DNA from: Planctomycetota bacterium
GTDB lineage: Bacteria; Planctomycetota; UBA11346
Direction: 5' to 3'
DNA length: 5,878 nucleotides
NCBI GenBank assembly: GCA_013821615.1
Contig: JACDGQ010000220.1
Coordinates: 1-5,878, forward strand
The number at the start of each line of letters is the position of its first letter. Within the stretch, counting starts at the first letter, position 1. Both the position numbers and the translations under genes were made by a program. The notes under the pieces were generated by a model. It was not told the origin of the DNA. It worked only from the letters and a program-made list of their open reading frames with translations, and searched no databases. Below are positions 1 through 5,760 of this stretch, piece after piece.

Positions 1-29
1 GGGGCGGTCTCGTCGGGTAGGCTGGTCAT
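1..29 (-). CDS. 5' end of an unidentified minus-strand gene (partial)
   Basis: An ATG on the minus strand at 29-27 opens a frame reading MTSLPDETA before the window edge. An AGAGGA Shine-Dalgarno-like hexamer lies 4 bases upstream of it (plus-strand 34-39), which is why I call a start here. Nine residues are too few to assign a family; they are hydrophilic and do not look like a signal peptide. The gene would be divergent from the alpha/beta hydrolase, sharing the roughly 100-bp gap. One caution is that the AGAGGACGCG just before the ATG also resembles part of the repeat at 5106-5231, so the ribosome-site match may be a by-product of repeat sequence. Confidence 0.45.
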
Positions 30-73
30 CGCGTCCTCTGTGTTGGATAGGGGTTCTTTGGTTCGCACCGGAA

Positions 74-101
74 CATCTACCAGCCAGAGGCCGCTTTTCA
101 A
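74..101 (-). promoter_or_regulatory. Weak promoter candidate for the left-edge minus-strand gene
   Basis: On the minus strand, TTGAAA (plus positions 96-101) matches a sigma-70 -35 box at five of six bases. Sixteen bases later TAGATG (plus 74-79) is a poor -10 box, matching at three of six. The pair points towards the ATG at 29 and would leave an untranslated leader of about 40 bases. The location in a divergent gap supports it, but the -10 is weak. Confidence 0.22.
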
Positions 102-131
102 ATTTGCGCAACGATCCGGACGTTATCTTTC

Positions 132-836
132 GTGGTCGCAGGGCAGCGGGCCTTCCTGATCCAGCCCACGTCACCGGCGGCCGGCGGTGCGAAGCCCTGG
201 ATCTGGTACGCACCGACGTTCATCGGCTCCCTGCCCGACCCGGGCCACGCGTGGATGTTCACGCAGCTGCTGGCGAAGGGCTTCGCGATCGGCGGAATCG
301 ACGTCGGTGAGGCGTATGGGAATCCATTCGCCCGCGAAGTCTACGCGCACTACCACCAGTTCGTCGTCGCGACCTACGGACTGTCACCGCAGGCCTGTCT
401 GCTGCCCCAGAGCCGCGGGGGCCTGCTGCTCTACAACTGGGCCGCCGAGCATCCCGGCGATGTCCAGTGCATCGGCGGCATCTATCCGGTGGGCGATCTG
501 GCGAGCTATCCGGGACTGGCCAAGGCGAGCCAGGCGTACGGCTTCACGGACGCCGACTGGCAGACCCGCCTGGTCGAGAACAACCCGATCGACCGTCTCG
601 CGCCGCTCGCGAAAGCGCGCATCCCCATCCTCCATCTCCATGGCGATGTGGACACGGTGGTGCCGCTGGAGCGGAACAGCGCTGTGCTGATCAGCCGCTA
701 CTGCGCACTTGGGGGACCTGGCGAGCTGATCGTCGTTCCCGGCAAGGGTCACCAGGTTTGCGATGAGTTCTTCCACAGCCAGCGCCTGGTGGACTTCTTT
801 CTCGGTCTGGGCGCTAAGGCTCCGACGAAGCGGTGA
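132..836 (+). CDS. Alpha/beta hydrolase (serine esterase/peptidase-like), N-terminus uncertain
   Basis: The 234-residue product has the alpha/beta-hydrolase fold pattern. A plausible catalytic triad is visible: Ser94 in LPQSRGG (the nucleophile elbow, with Pro replacing the first Gly of GxSxG), Asp174 in HGDVDTVVP, and His207 in GKGHQV. Family knowledge places such proteins among esterases, dienelactone-hydrolase-like enzymes and prolyl-oligopeptidase-like enzymes; the substrate cannot be read. The start is doubtful. GTG at 132 is the only usual start codon in the frame after the stop at 48-50, it lacks a convincing ribosome site, and the frame stays open upstream from 51 with residues that look like continuing beta-strand sequence. 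No signal peptide is encoded in that stretch. The gene may be 5'-truncated or use an unusual start. It lies 149 bp upstream of, and codirectional with, the glycoside hydrolase gene, so a joint role in breaking down decorated polysaccharides is possible but inferred. Confidence 0.85.
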   Translation: MVAGQRAFLIQPTSPAAGGAKPWIWYAPTFIGSLPDPGHAWMFTQLLAKGFAIGGIDVGEAYGNPFAREVYAHYHQFVVATYGLSPQACLLPQSRGGLLLYNWAAEHPGDVQCIGGIYPVGDLASYPGLAKASQAYGFTDADWQTRLVENNPIDRLAPLAKARIPILHLHGDVDTVVPLERNSAVLISRYCALGGPGELIVVPGKGHQVCDEFFHSQRLVDFFLGLGAKAPTKR

Positions 837-956
837 GCCGGCCGCCCGTTCGCGTTCCGTGCGCGGATGAGGGCTGCGTCTGACCGGGCATCGGTCCGAC
901 TGCCTCGCCAGCTCGCAGGCGGGTCGTTTTCCGGTCACTTCCCCTGGTGGAAGCGT

Positions 957-962
957 TATCAT
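957..962 (+). promoter_or_regulatory. Possible -10 box for the glycoside hydrolase gene
   Basis: TATCAT matches the sigma-70 -10 consensus at five of six positions and sits 23 bases before the ATG at 986, giving a predicted short leader. No good -35 hexamer lies 16-18 bases upstream, so this is weak. If real, it rules out the alternative in-frame GTG at 947. The rest of the 837-985 gap shows no strong terminator, only a bulged GCCTCGC/GCAGGC stem at about 902-920 followed by a short T run. Confidence 0.22.
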
Positions 963-973
963 GGACCAACCCC

Positions 974-977
974 GGAG
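974..977 (+). promoter_or_regulatory. Ribosome binding site deciding the start at 986
   Basis: GGAG lies 8 bases upstream of the ATG at 986. The longer in-frame alternative, GTG at 947, has no comparable site and would put 13 hydrophilic residues in front of a normal signal peptide, so 986 is preferred. Confidence 0.55.
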
Positions 978-985
978 CCCAGAAC

Positions 986-2407
986 ATGACGCCTCGCGCC
1001 CTCGCCCCACGCCTCCTGCGCGCTGCGGCCGCCGCGGTCACCCTGGCCTTGGCCGTGGGGGGCGCCCAGGCGGCCGAGACCCGGCCACTGTTCAAGGACT
1101 TCATGGCCATCAACGGCCACTTCTCCTTCAAGCCGACGCTCTATGCCGAGTGCTGCCGGCTGGCCCGCAACTACCACAACCTCGACTGGGATGTGAAGGC
1201 GCCGGGGGACCCCATCCATGTGCCGGCCTGCGTGAACGGCGTGGACTGGAAGCGCGATGTCTACGCGAAGTGGCAGGCGGCCGGCATCGAGACCAGCATC
1301 TGCATGCAGTTCGGCGGTTTCGGAACCGACCATCCCGGCTATCAGAAGCTGTGGGAGAAGCGCGAGGACTGGTGCTTCCAGTATGGCAAGGCGCTGGCGG
1401 CGTACTTCGGCCCGTCGGGCGCGGAGAAGCTCTGTACCTCGCTCGAGATCGGCAACGAACCCGGGCAGAAGTTCGACCAGGCGCTCTACCGCACCATCTT
1501 CACCGCCATGGCCAAAGGGATCCGCGCCGGCGACGCCAAGGTGAAGATCGTCACGCCGTCGGTGGTCGCGCGCCAGGCCGATGACTACTCGCAGGACGTG
1601 CGCGCGATGTACGAGGACCCCGCCACCGTCGCGCTCTACGATGTGCTCAACATCCACACCTACGCGGCGGCGCCGCGCAAGCCGGGCAAGGAGAGCCCGT
1701 GGACGCGCAGTTATCCCGAGGACCCCGGAATCGACTACCTGAAGGTGGTGGACGAGATGGTGGCGTGGCGCGACCAGCATGCGCCTGGCAAGGCGGTGTG
1801 GATCACCGAGTTCGGCTATGACGCGTGCACCCCCGAGGCGATGAAGAAGCGCGAGGGTTGGTTCCTCAAGCTCGACTGGCGCGGGCATGACGACCTGCAG
1901 CAGGCGCAGTATCTGGTGCGTTCGTTCTTCGCCTTCGCGGAGCGCGACGTGGCGCGTGCCTACATCTACTTCTACGACGATCCCGATTCGCCGATGACGC
2001 ATGGGTGCGCCGGCCTGACGCGCAACTTCACGCCCAAGCAGTCCTTCTACGCGGTGCGCCAGCTGCAGCGCACGCTTGGCGACTACCGCTACGCGCGCAG
2101 CGTCGAGAAGCGCGCGGGCGAGTTGTGCGTCGACGAGTACGTGCACGGCAGCGCACCCGGGCGGGTGATCTGGGCCGCGTGGTCGCCGACCGGCGTGCGC
2201 ACGGACGAACGGGACGGCTACGTCCCGCACCAGGCGCAGGTGGTGCTGAAGGGGTTGCCGGCGAAGCCGACGCGCGTGCTGGCCATGGCCACCACGGACG
2301 GCGAACCTGCAGCGGTGGCGTGGGCGCCGGGCGCGGCCGGCGAGATCAGCCTGACCGTCGGCGAGAGCCCGGTCTACATCGTCATGGATGGCGCGGCGGC
2401 CAAGTAG
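986..2407 (+). CDS. Secreted clan GH-A-like glycoside hydrolase (TIM barrel plus C-terminal beta domain)
   Basis: The 473-residue product begins with a Sec signal peptide: Arg-rich start, hydrophobic Ala/Leu/Val stretch to about residue 25, and likely cleavage after AQA at 27-29. It should therefore act in the periplasm or outside the cell. Residues about 35-365 look like a (beta/alpha)8 barrel. EIGNEPG carries the expected acid/base Glu158, preceded by Asn157 as in clan GH-A, and VWITEFGYD carries the expected nucleophile Glu275. NIHTY (His224) and YIYFYDD (326-332) fit other barrel strands lining the active site. Residues about 370-473 look like a small beta-sandwich, typical beside GH-A barrels. 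GH5, GH39 or an unassigned GH-A family are all possible; I cannot name the substrate. The mature part has nine cysteines, including a CC pair at 56-57, which is many for a secreted bacterial enzyme and suggests disulfides. It follows the hydrolase gene on the same strand and converges with the binding-protein gene. Confidence 0.85.
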   Translation: MTPRALAPRLLRAAAAAVTLALAVGGAQAAETRPLFKDFMAINGHFSFKPTLYAECCRLARNYHNLDWDVKAPGDPIHVPACVNGVDWKRDVYAKWQAAGIETSICMQFGGFGTDHPGYQKLWEKREDWCFQYGKALAAYFGPSGAEKLCTSLEIGNEPGQKFDQALYRTIFTAMAKGIRAGDAKVKIVTPSVVARQADDYSQDVRAMYEDPATVALYDVLNIHTYAAAPRKPGKESPWTRSYPEDPGIDYLKVVDEMVAWRDQHAPGKAVWITEFGYDACTPEAMKKREGWFLKLDWRGHDDLQQAQYLVRSFFAFAERDVARAYIYFYDDPDSPMTHGCAGLTRNFTPKQSFYAVRQLQRTLGDYRYARSVEKRAGELCVDEYVHGSAPGRVIWAAWSPTGVRTDERDGYVPHQAQVVLKGLPAKPTRVLAMATTDGEPAAVAWAPGAAGEISLTVGESPVYIVMDGAAAK

Positions 2408-2429
2408 TTCCTGAACCTTCGCGGCCTCC

Positions 2430-2447
2430 TGGCGGCTTTAACCGCCA
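2430..2447. terminator. Stem-loop in the convergent gap, possible bidirectional terminator
   Basis: TGGCGG (2430-2435) pairs with CCGCCA (2442-2447) around a six-base loop, CTTTAA. Outside it, GCCTCC (2424-2429) can pair with GGAGGC (2461-2466). The structure lies between the stop codons of two converging genes (2407 and 2475), where a shared terminator is expected. Neither side has a T tract, so a classical intrinsic terminator is not proven. The loop and right arm, TTTAACCGCCAAGACGCC, also look like the end of a dispersed intergenic repeat. Confidence 0.4.
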
Positions 2448-2474
2448 AGACGCCACGTCGGGAGGCGCTGAATC

Positions 2475-2891
2475 TCAGTGGACGGTGACCGCTTTGACGC
2501 CGTCCTTCACCTTGCCGGCGTCGATGTAGCCGATCGCGCCAGGGGTGCGGGCGACCAGCTCGACCAGTTCGTCTTCGCTGGCGACCTGCTCGGGCATGCC
2601 GCTCTTGCCGGTGAACACCAATTTTTTCCAGCCGGTGATGAACTGCTGGGGATTGCGGCCCAGACGGCGCAGCAGCGCGTCGTGCGAGGGGCCGGAGCGG
2701 AGTACGACCACCACCACCTTGGTGCCGTCGTCCCAGGCGGTTTTCTTGCCGAGGAAGAGGGCGCGCAGGTCGTCGTCGGAGAGCTCGGCGATGGCGGCGT
2801 GGCCGTTGACCACCACGGCGTCGTCGGCGTGCAGGGCGCAACGCACGGTGCAGGCGAGGACCACGGCGAGGAGCGCAGAGAGTCGGTGCAT
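2475..2891 (-). CDS. Small periplasmic PstS-like (PBP-like) binding protein
   Basis: The 138-residue product has a signal peptide (hydrophobic from about residue 5 to 20, likely cleavage after LHA at 20-22). It is followed by a compact domain resembling the phosphate-binding-protein-like family of about 140 residues. Recognisable family positions are LFLGKKTAW (45-53) with DG at 56-57, the GPSHDALLRRL helix (67-77), W88, FTGKSGMP (93-100) and TPGAIGYI (116-123). Full PstS proteins are about twice as long, so this is the short form, commonly annotated as a phosphate ABC transporter substrate-binding protein although phosphate binding is often unproven. No PstCAB genes are nearby. ATG at 2891 is preferred over ATG at 2912, because AGAGG lies 6 bases upstream of it and the signal peptide then starts normally. 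VLAC at 11-14 is a poor lipobox, so I do not call a lipoprotein. The gene follows the porin by 28 bp and is probably cotranscribed with it. Confidence 0.8.
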   Translation of the reverse strand: MHRLSALLAVVLACTVRCALHADDAVVVNGHAAIAELSDDDLRALFLGKKTAWDDGTKVVVVVLRSGPSHDALLRRLGRNPQQFITGWKKLVFTGKSGMPEQVASEDELVELVARTPGAIGYIDAGKVKDGVKAVTVH

Positions 2892-2919
2892 GGGGTGCCT
2901 CTGGGTGTCCATTCCAGGC

Positions 2920-4119
2920 TCAGAAGTCGAAGGTGGTCTTGATGGCGAGGTAGCCCCAGACGGGGTCCAGCACGCCGTCTGGCTGCTCAGCGAGGCGGAG
3001 CAGGTTGGTACCGTGCAGCCAGGTGTATTCGGCCTTGATCAACCAGTGCTCGATGGGATCGAAGCGCAGCGCCGCGGTGAAGCCGTAAAACTTCTCCTGC
3101 GGCTGGGTGACGGCATCGGTCTCGTTCCACTGCCAGATGCCCTGGGCCTCCCAACGTGGGGAGAAGCGCCACGCGGCCGAGAGGTAGCAGGCGCGGATCA
3201 CCTGGTAGGTGGGGAATGCGAAGGGGATGCCGGCGTTGCCGCGCACTTCGCCTTTGAGGTACCAGTACTCGGCTTCGGCGGCGAGGGTCAGGTTCTCGCG
3301 CTGGTACTCGACGGAGACGATGTTGTCCCACACGGCGTTGATGACCACCGCGGCGGTGGTGCCCGGGATGAAGGGCAGGGCGGAGCCGGTGCTGACCGTA
3401 CCCTCGGCGTCGACGCCGCGCACGTTGAACAGCGAGTACTTGAAGCGCAAGCCGTCGACCGGGGTGTTCCAGGTGAGGTTGGCGCCATCGACGGCCTCGA
3501 TGTGCAGGGTCGAGAGGTCGACGCCGAGGTCGGTGAAGATGTCGTGGATGGTGCCTTCGTGCGGATCCGGGCTCTGCCCGCCGATGTAGGCCATGAAGTC
3601 GAATGAGCCGAGTTCGCCGGCGGCGAGCGTACCGTGCACGCCGGCGCCGTTGACCGAGAGCATGTAGTCGCGCAGGCGCGGGTTGTACACCGCCATCGGC
3701 AGGAATACCGACGTGCGCGTCACGTCGAGGTCGCGGAAATCGTTGTACAGGCCGTGGTTCATCTTCAGCCGGCCGGCGGTGACGCCGACATCGAGCGCGC
3801 CCCAGGTGGGGAAGCTGTAGTCGCCATACGCCCAGTCGATCTGCGGCTTGTTGTTGGAGGTGTCACCCTGGTCCTGGGCGAAGATCTGGATGCCGACGCG
3901 CAGGCGGTCGACCGGCGTGGCCATGACATTGAGGGCCGCCTCGTTGAACTCGAAGGTGCCCTTGTCCTGGGACTCGGAAGTGAAGAGCGCGTTGTTGCGG
4001 GTCAGGAAGTAGCCCTGACTGGCGAAGCCATGGAATTGCAGGTCCATGTTGTCGGCGGCCTGCGCCTGCGCGAGCGCAGCGGCCGCGAGGCAGGGGATCA
4101 GGACGAGGCGGCGGACCAT
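2920..4119 (-). CDS. Outer-membrane beta-barrel porin-like protein
   Basis: The 399-residue product has a signal peptide (RR near the start, Ala/Leu core, likely cleavage after AQA at 19-21). It then shows alternating polar/hydrophobic strands rich in aromatic residues and Gly throughout. It ends in TTFDF; a terminal Phe with alternating hydrophobics is the usual signal for BAM-dependent outer-membrane insertion. The mature start, MDLQFHGFASQGYFLT, followed by FEFNEAALN and LRVGIQIFAQDQGD, resembles uncharacterised Gram-negative porin-like proteins rather than classical trimeric porins. The substrate is unknown. ATG at 4119 is chosen over ATG at 4146 because GGAGGG lies 6 bases upstream and the signal peptide begins there. 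It is the first gene of a likely two-gene unit with the PBP-like protein downstream, so a role in uptake or sensing of the same solute is plausible by context. Confidence 0.8.
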   Translation of the reverse strand: MVRRLVLIPCLAAAALAQAQAADNMDLQFHGFASQGYFLTRNNALFTSESQDKGTFEFNEAALNVMATPVDRLRVGIQIFAQDQGDTSNNKPQIDWAYGDYSFPTWGALDVGVTAGRLKMNHGLYNDFRDLDVTRTSVFLPMAVYNPRLRDYMLSVNGAGVHGTLAAGELGSFDFMAYIGGQSPDPHEGTIHDIFTDLGVDLSTLHIEAVDGANLTWNTPVDGLRFKYSLFNVRGVDAEGTVSTGSALPFIPGTTAAVVINAVWDNIVSVEYQRENLTLAAEAEYWYLKGEVRGNAGIPFAFPTYQVIRACYLSAAWRFSPRWEAQGIWQWNETDAVTQPQEKFYGFTAALRFDPIEHWLIKAEYTWLHGTNLLRLAEQPDGVLDPVWGYLAIKTTFDF

Positions 4120-4125
4120 GTGCAA

Positions 4126-4131
4126 CCCTCC
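4126..4131 (-). promoter_or_regulatory. Strong ribosome binding site of the porin gene
   Basis: Read on the minus strand, GGAGGG precedes the ATG at 4119 by 6 bases (TTGCAC). This near-ideal site fixes the start at 4119 rather than at the upstream in-frame ATG at 4146, which it overlaps as coding sequence. Confidence 0.65.
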
Positions 4132-4154
4132 GGGGGGACTCGGCATATCGCCTG

Positions 4155-4184
4155 TGGGTACCCTACGGAGCGCGGCGCTGTCAA
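4155..4184 (-). promoter_or_regulatory. Sigma-70 promoter candidate for the porin/binding-protein unit
   Basis: A perfect TTGACA -35 box reads on the minus strand at plus 4179-4184. Eighteen bases later TACCCA (plus 4155-4160) is a weak -10 box. It lies in the 120-bp gap between the TPR-like gene and the porin gene and would give a leader of about 30 bases. The perfect -35 in a GC-rich gap is the main support; the poor -10 suggests an activator or a different exact -10. The rest of the 4120-4239 gap shows no further clear site. Confidence 0.4.
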
Positions 4185-4239
4185 CGGCCGATTCTGATGG
4201 CGGGAGGACGGGCGCGTGCCACGTGCCTCGTGATTCCCC

Positions 4240-5058
4240 TCAGTCACCCTGCCGCTGGGCGGCGGCGCGCAGCAGGCGGTAGGGGGCGCCGGGATCGGGG
4301 CCTTCATCGCGCAAGTGCTCGTCCGCGGCGGCGGCGGCGGCGGCGAAAAGTTCATCTCGGCAGGCGGCGAGGCCATCGGCCCAGGTGAGCGGTCCGTCGG
4401 TGGTGGCGATGGTCAGCGCGCCCGGGGGCCAGGCGCGCCACTGGTGGATGAGTTCGCCGGGGTCGTCCTCGGGCAGCAGGAAGGCGGCGAGCTGGCGGCC
4501 GAGTTCGCTGGTCAGGGGCGCATCGAGCTGCGCGGGGTCGTGGCGGCGCAGCCACAGCCAGCCGAGCCAGGTCTGCTTGAGCAGGGGTGCGAATTCGCCG
4601 AGTTCGCCGTAGGCGGCGAAGGCCAGGCGCACCGCGGCGGTGCCGGCGCGCAGGGTGTTGGCGGCGATGGCGCCCAGGCGCAGGCCCTCGGCGGCGGCGG
4701 CGCGGTAGGCGGCGCGCGCATGCGTGGGATTGCCGCGGCGCTCCTGCAGGACGCCCTGGTCGTAGCCGGCGGTGACCGCGGCCTCGATGTCGCCATGATG
4801 GGCGACACCCTGCAACGCGGCGAGGAAGTAGCGGCTGGCGGCCTGGGCATCGTCGAGGTGCTCGGCGGCGAGCTGCCCCATCGCGACCAGGAAGCGGCCC
4901 CACGCCGGGCTGGCGGGTGGCGCCGCGGCGAGGCGATGGTGCAGCTCCGCACCACGCGCGAACAGCGCCGCCGGCACCGCCGAACCCTGGGCGTGAGCGG
5001 CGAGGAAGGCCGCGAGCAGCTCCTCGGACGGGGCATCGGGGAGCATGGGGACGACCAT
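4240..5058 (-). CDS. Alpha-helical TPR-like protein of unknown function
   Basis: The 272-residue product is Ala/Leu-rich and predicted almost wholly helical, with no signal peptide or membrane segment, so it is probably cytoplasmic. The region about 58-150 contains helix pairs with TPR-like spacing. An example is AAVTAGYDQGVLQERRGNPTHARAAY, where small and aromatic residues fall near the expected TPR positions, as in Sel1/TPR superhelices that bind proteins. The later part has WLGWLWLRR (164-172) and LIHQWRAWPPGALTI (203-217), which I cannot assign. An eight-Ala run at about 239-246 is encoded by a (GCG)7-type tract at 4325-4345. ATG at 5058 is the first possible start after the in-frame stop at 5091-5089, but no Shine-Dalgarno is visible; ATG at 5046 is the alternative and is no better. 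Long frames on both strands here are expected in such GC-rich DNA; this one is chosen for its protein-like composition and small gaps to neighbours. Confidence 0.65.
   Translation of the reverse strand: MVVPMLPDAPSEELLAAFLAAHAQGSAVPAALFARGAELHHRLAAAPPASPAWGRFLVAMGQLAAEHLDDAQAASRYFLAALQGVAHHGDIEAAVTAGYDQGVLQERRGNPTHARAAYRAAAAEGLRLGAIAANTLRAGTAAVRLAFAAYGELGEFAPLLKQTWLGWLWLRRHDPAQLDAPLTSELGRQLAAFLLPEDDPGELIHQWRAWPPGALTIATTDGPLTWADGLAACRDELFAAAAAAADEHLRDEGPDPGAPYRLLRAAAQRQGD
4325..4345. repeat. (GCG)7 trinucleotide tract inside the TPR-like gene
   Basis: Seven uninterrupted GCG units lie in the 3' part of the TPR-like gene and encode most of an eight-alanine run. Length changes by slippage in units of three would keep the frame and vary the Ala run. 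Confidence 0.8.
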
Positions 5059-5105
5059 CCAATCGGGGCGGAGGAGGCAAGGGGCTCGCTACCTGCAAAA
5101 AGCTC

Positions 5106-5231
5106 GACCACAGAGATAGAACACGAGGACGCGGAGGCGCGGAGGAATGTCACTACCCGCCGCTCTCCAGAATTGCCTCTCCCCTCCGCGCCTCCGCGTC
5201 CTCCTGTTCGGCTGTCGGATCCGCCGTGGTC
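5106..5231. repeat. Intergenic inverted-repeat element (REP/MITE-like)
   Basis: Perfect 21-bp arms at 5125-5145 and 5183-5203 are reverse complements. After one C-C mismatch (5124/5204) the pairing resumes with GAACA (5119-5123) and TGTTC (5205-5209), giving 27-position arms. GACCAC (5106-5111) and GTGGTC (5226-5231) form matching outer ends. The central 37 bases (5146-5182) are unpaired and not repetitive. The arms contain internal GGAGGCGCGGAGG-type subrepeats. The element fits between two minus-strand genes (5058 start and 5239 stop). It has no coding capacity for a transposase, no flanking gene looks interrupted, and there is no T tract, so it may be a non-autonomous dispersed repeat that can also act as a terminator or mRNA stabiliser. 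Confidence 0.75.
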
Positions 5232-5238
5232 AGCGGGG

Positions 5239-5739
5239 TCAGCCGGTGGCGCCGGCGCCCTTGGCGAGGTCGAGGATGGTGTCGACCAGGACGGCGATGC
5301 ACACCAGGCTGGTGGTGATGGTGACCAGCCAGATCAGCGCCCAGGCGAACCAGCCGGCGCCGGTGGGCAGCAGCCAGACCCAGGCGCTGTCGCTGTGGCG
5401 CAGCTGCCAGGCGGGGTAGGCGCGCAGCCAGCGGCCGAAGGGCAGCATCACCCAGCCGCTCAGCGCCAGGACCAGGCAGGCGACACCGACCAGCGCGAGG
5501 TCGCGGATCTGGTGCTGGCCGATCGGCCGGTTCAGGCGGACGTGACCGAGGTGGTATTCCCAGGCCAGCCAGATGACCACGACGATCGGTACGATGTTGA
5601 ACATCGCGAGCATCTTGAGCTGCTGGATGAGGTGCAGCTTCAGCTTTGGCGGCCCGCCGCCGGCCGGGCGCTTGTCGCCGCCATCCGGCGCACTCCGGGT
5701 CGCCGGGCGCGCGGGGCGCAGGTCGTCGCTCTTCGCCAT
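5239..5739 (-). CDS. Small multi-pass inner-membrane protein of unknown function
   Basis: The 166-residue product begins with about 40 polar, basic, Pro/Gly-rich residues (cytoplasmic by charge). Hydrophobic segments follow at about 43-61 (LAMFNIVPIVVVIWLAW), 81-101 and a long one at 127-157 that may be one or two spans, so three or four transmembrane helices. No catalytic motif or known domain is recognised; the Trp-rich loops (WLRAYPAWQLRH, DSAWVWLLP) are notable. ATG at 5739 has GGAG six bases upstream, a clear ribosome site. The gene lies 21 bp downstream of the gene whose 3' end enters at the right edge, so the two are probably cotranscribed. It is followed by the inverted repeat, which may end the transcript. 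Confidence 0.75.
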   Translation of the reverse strand: MAKSDDLRPARPATRSAPDGGDKRPAGGGPPKLKLHLIQQLKMLAMFNIVPIVVVIWLAWEYHLGHVRLNRPIGQHQIRDLALVGVACLVLALSGWVMLPFGRWLRAYPAWQLRHSDSAWVWLLPTGAGWFAWALIWLVTITTSLVCIAVLVDTILDLAKGAGATG

Positions 5740-5760
5740 GGTGACTCCGCTGGCCGCAGC

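Noticed and set aside
384..1010. Minus-strand frame opposite the hydrolase and crossing the gap to the glycoside hydrolase
   Set aside because: Its composition is Arg-rich, it has no domain, and it overlaps two supported plus-strand genes.
959..2230. Long minus-strand open frame (423 residues) opposite the glycoside hydrolase
   Set aside because: It is Arg/His/Val-rich, has no ribosome site or domain pattern, and lies antisense to a gene with a signal peptide and catalytic motifs. Open antisense frames are common in GC-rich coding DNA.
2849..2862. Lipobox (VLAC) in the binding-protein signal peptide
   Set aside because: Leu at -2 is unusual for a lipobox and a normal signal-peptidase-I site (LHA) follows, so soluble export is more likely.
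2545..3606. Long plus-strand open frame (353 residues) opposite the porin and binding-protein genes
   Set aside because: It spans two convincing minus-strand genes and their gap and has low-complexity Gly/Val/Asp composition, with no recognisable motif; it is an antisense shadow.
4178..4200. Possible Pho box (CTGTCAA followed by CTGATGG) near the porin promoter
   Set aside because: The two half-sites are 16 bases apart rather than 11 and the second is poor; the first is simply the complement of the TTGACA -35 box.
4352..5153. Two other minus-strand frames overlapping the TPR-like gene (4352-5098 and 4512-5153)
   Set aside because: Both are dominated by Arg, Pro and Ser as expected from frame-shifted GC-rich codons. 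The upstream part of one runs into the inverted repeat. The 4240-5058 frame has far more protein-like composition.
5106..5231. CRISPR array or tRNA gene in the repeat gap
   Set aside because: There are only two inverted arms rather than spaced direct repeats, and there is no cloverleaf or conserved TPsiC sequence.
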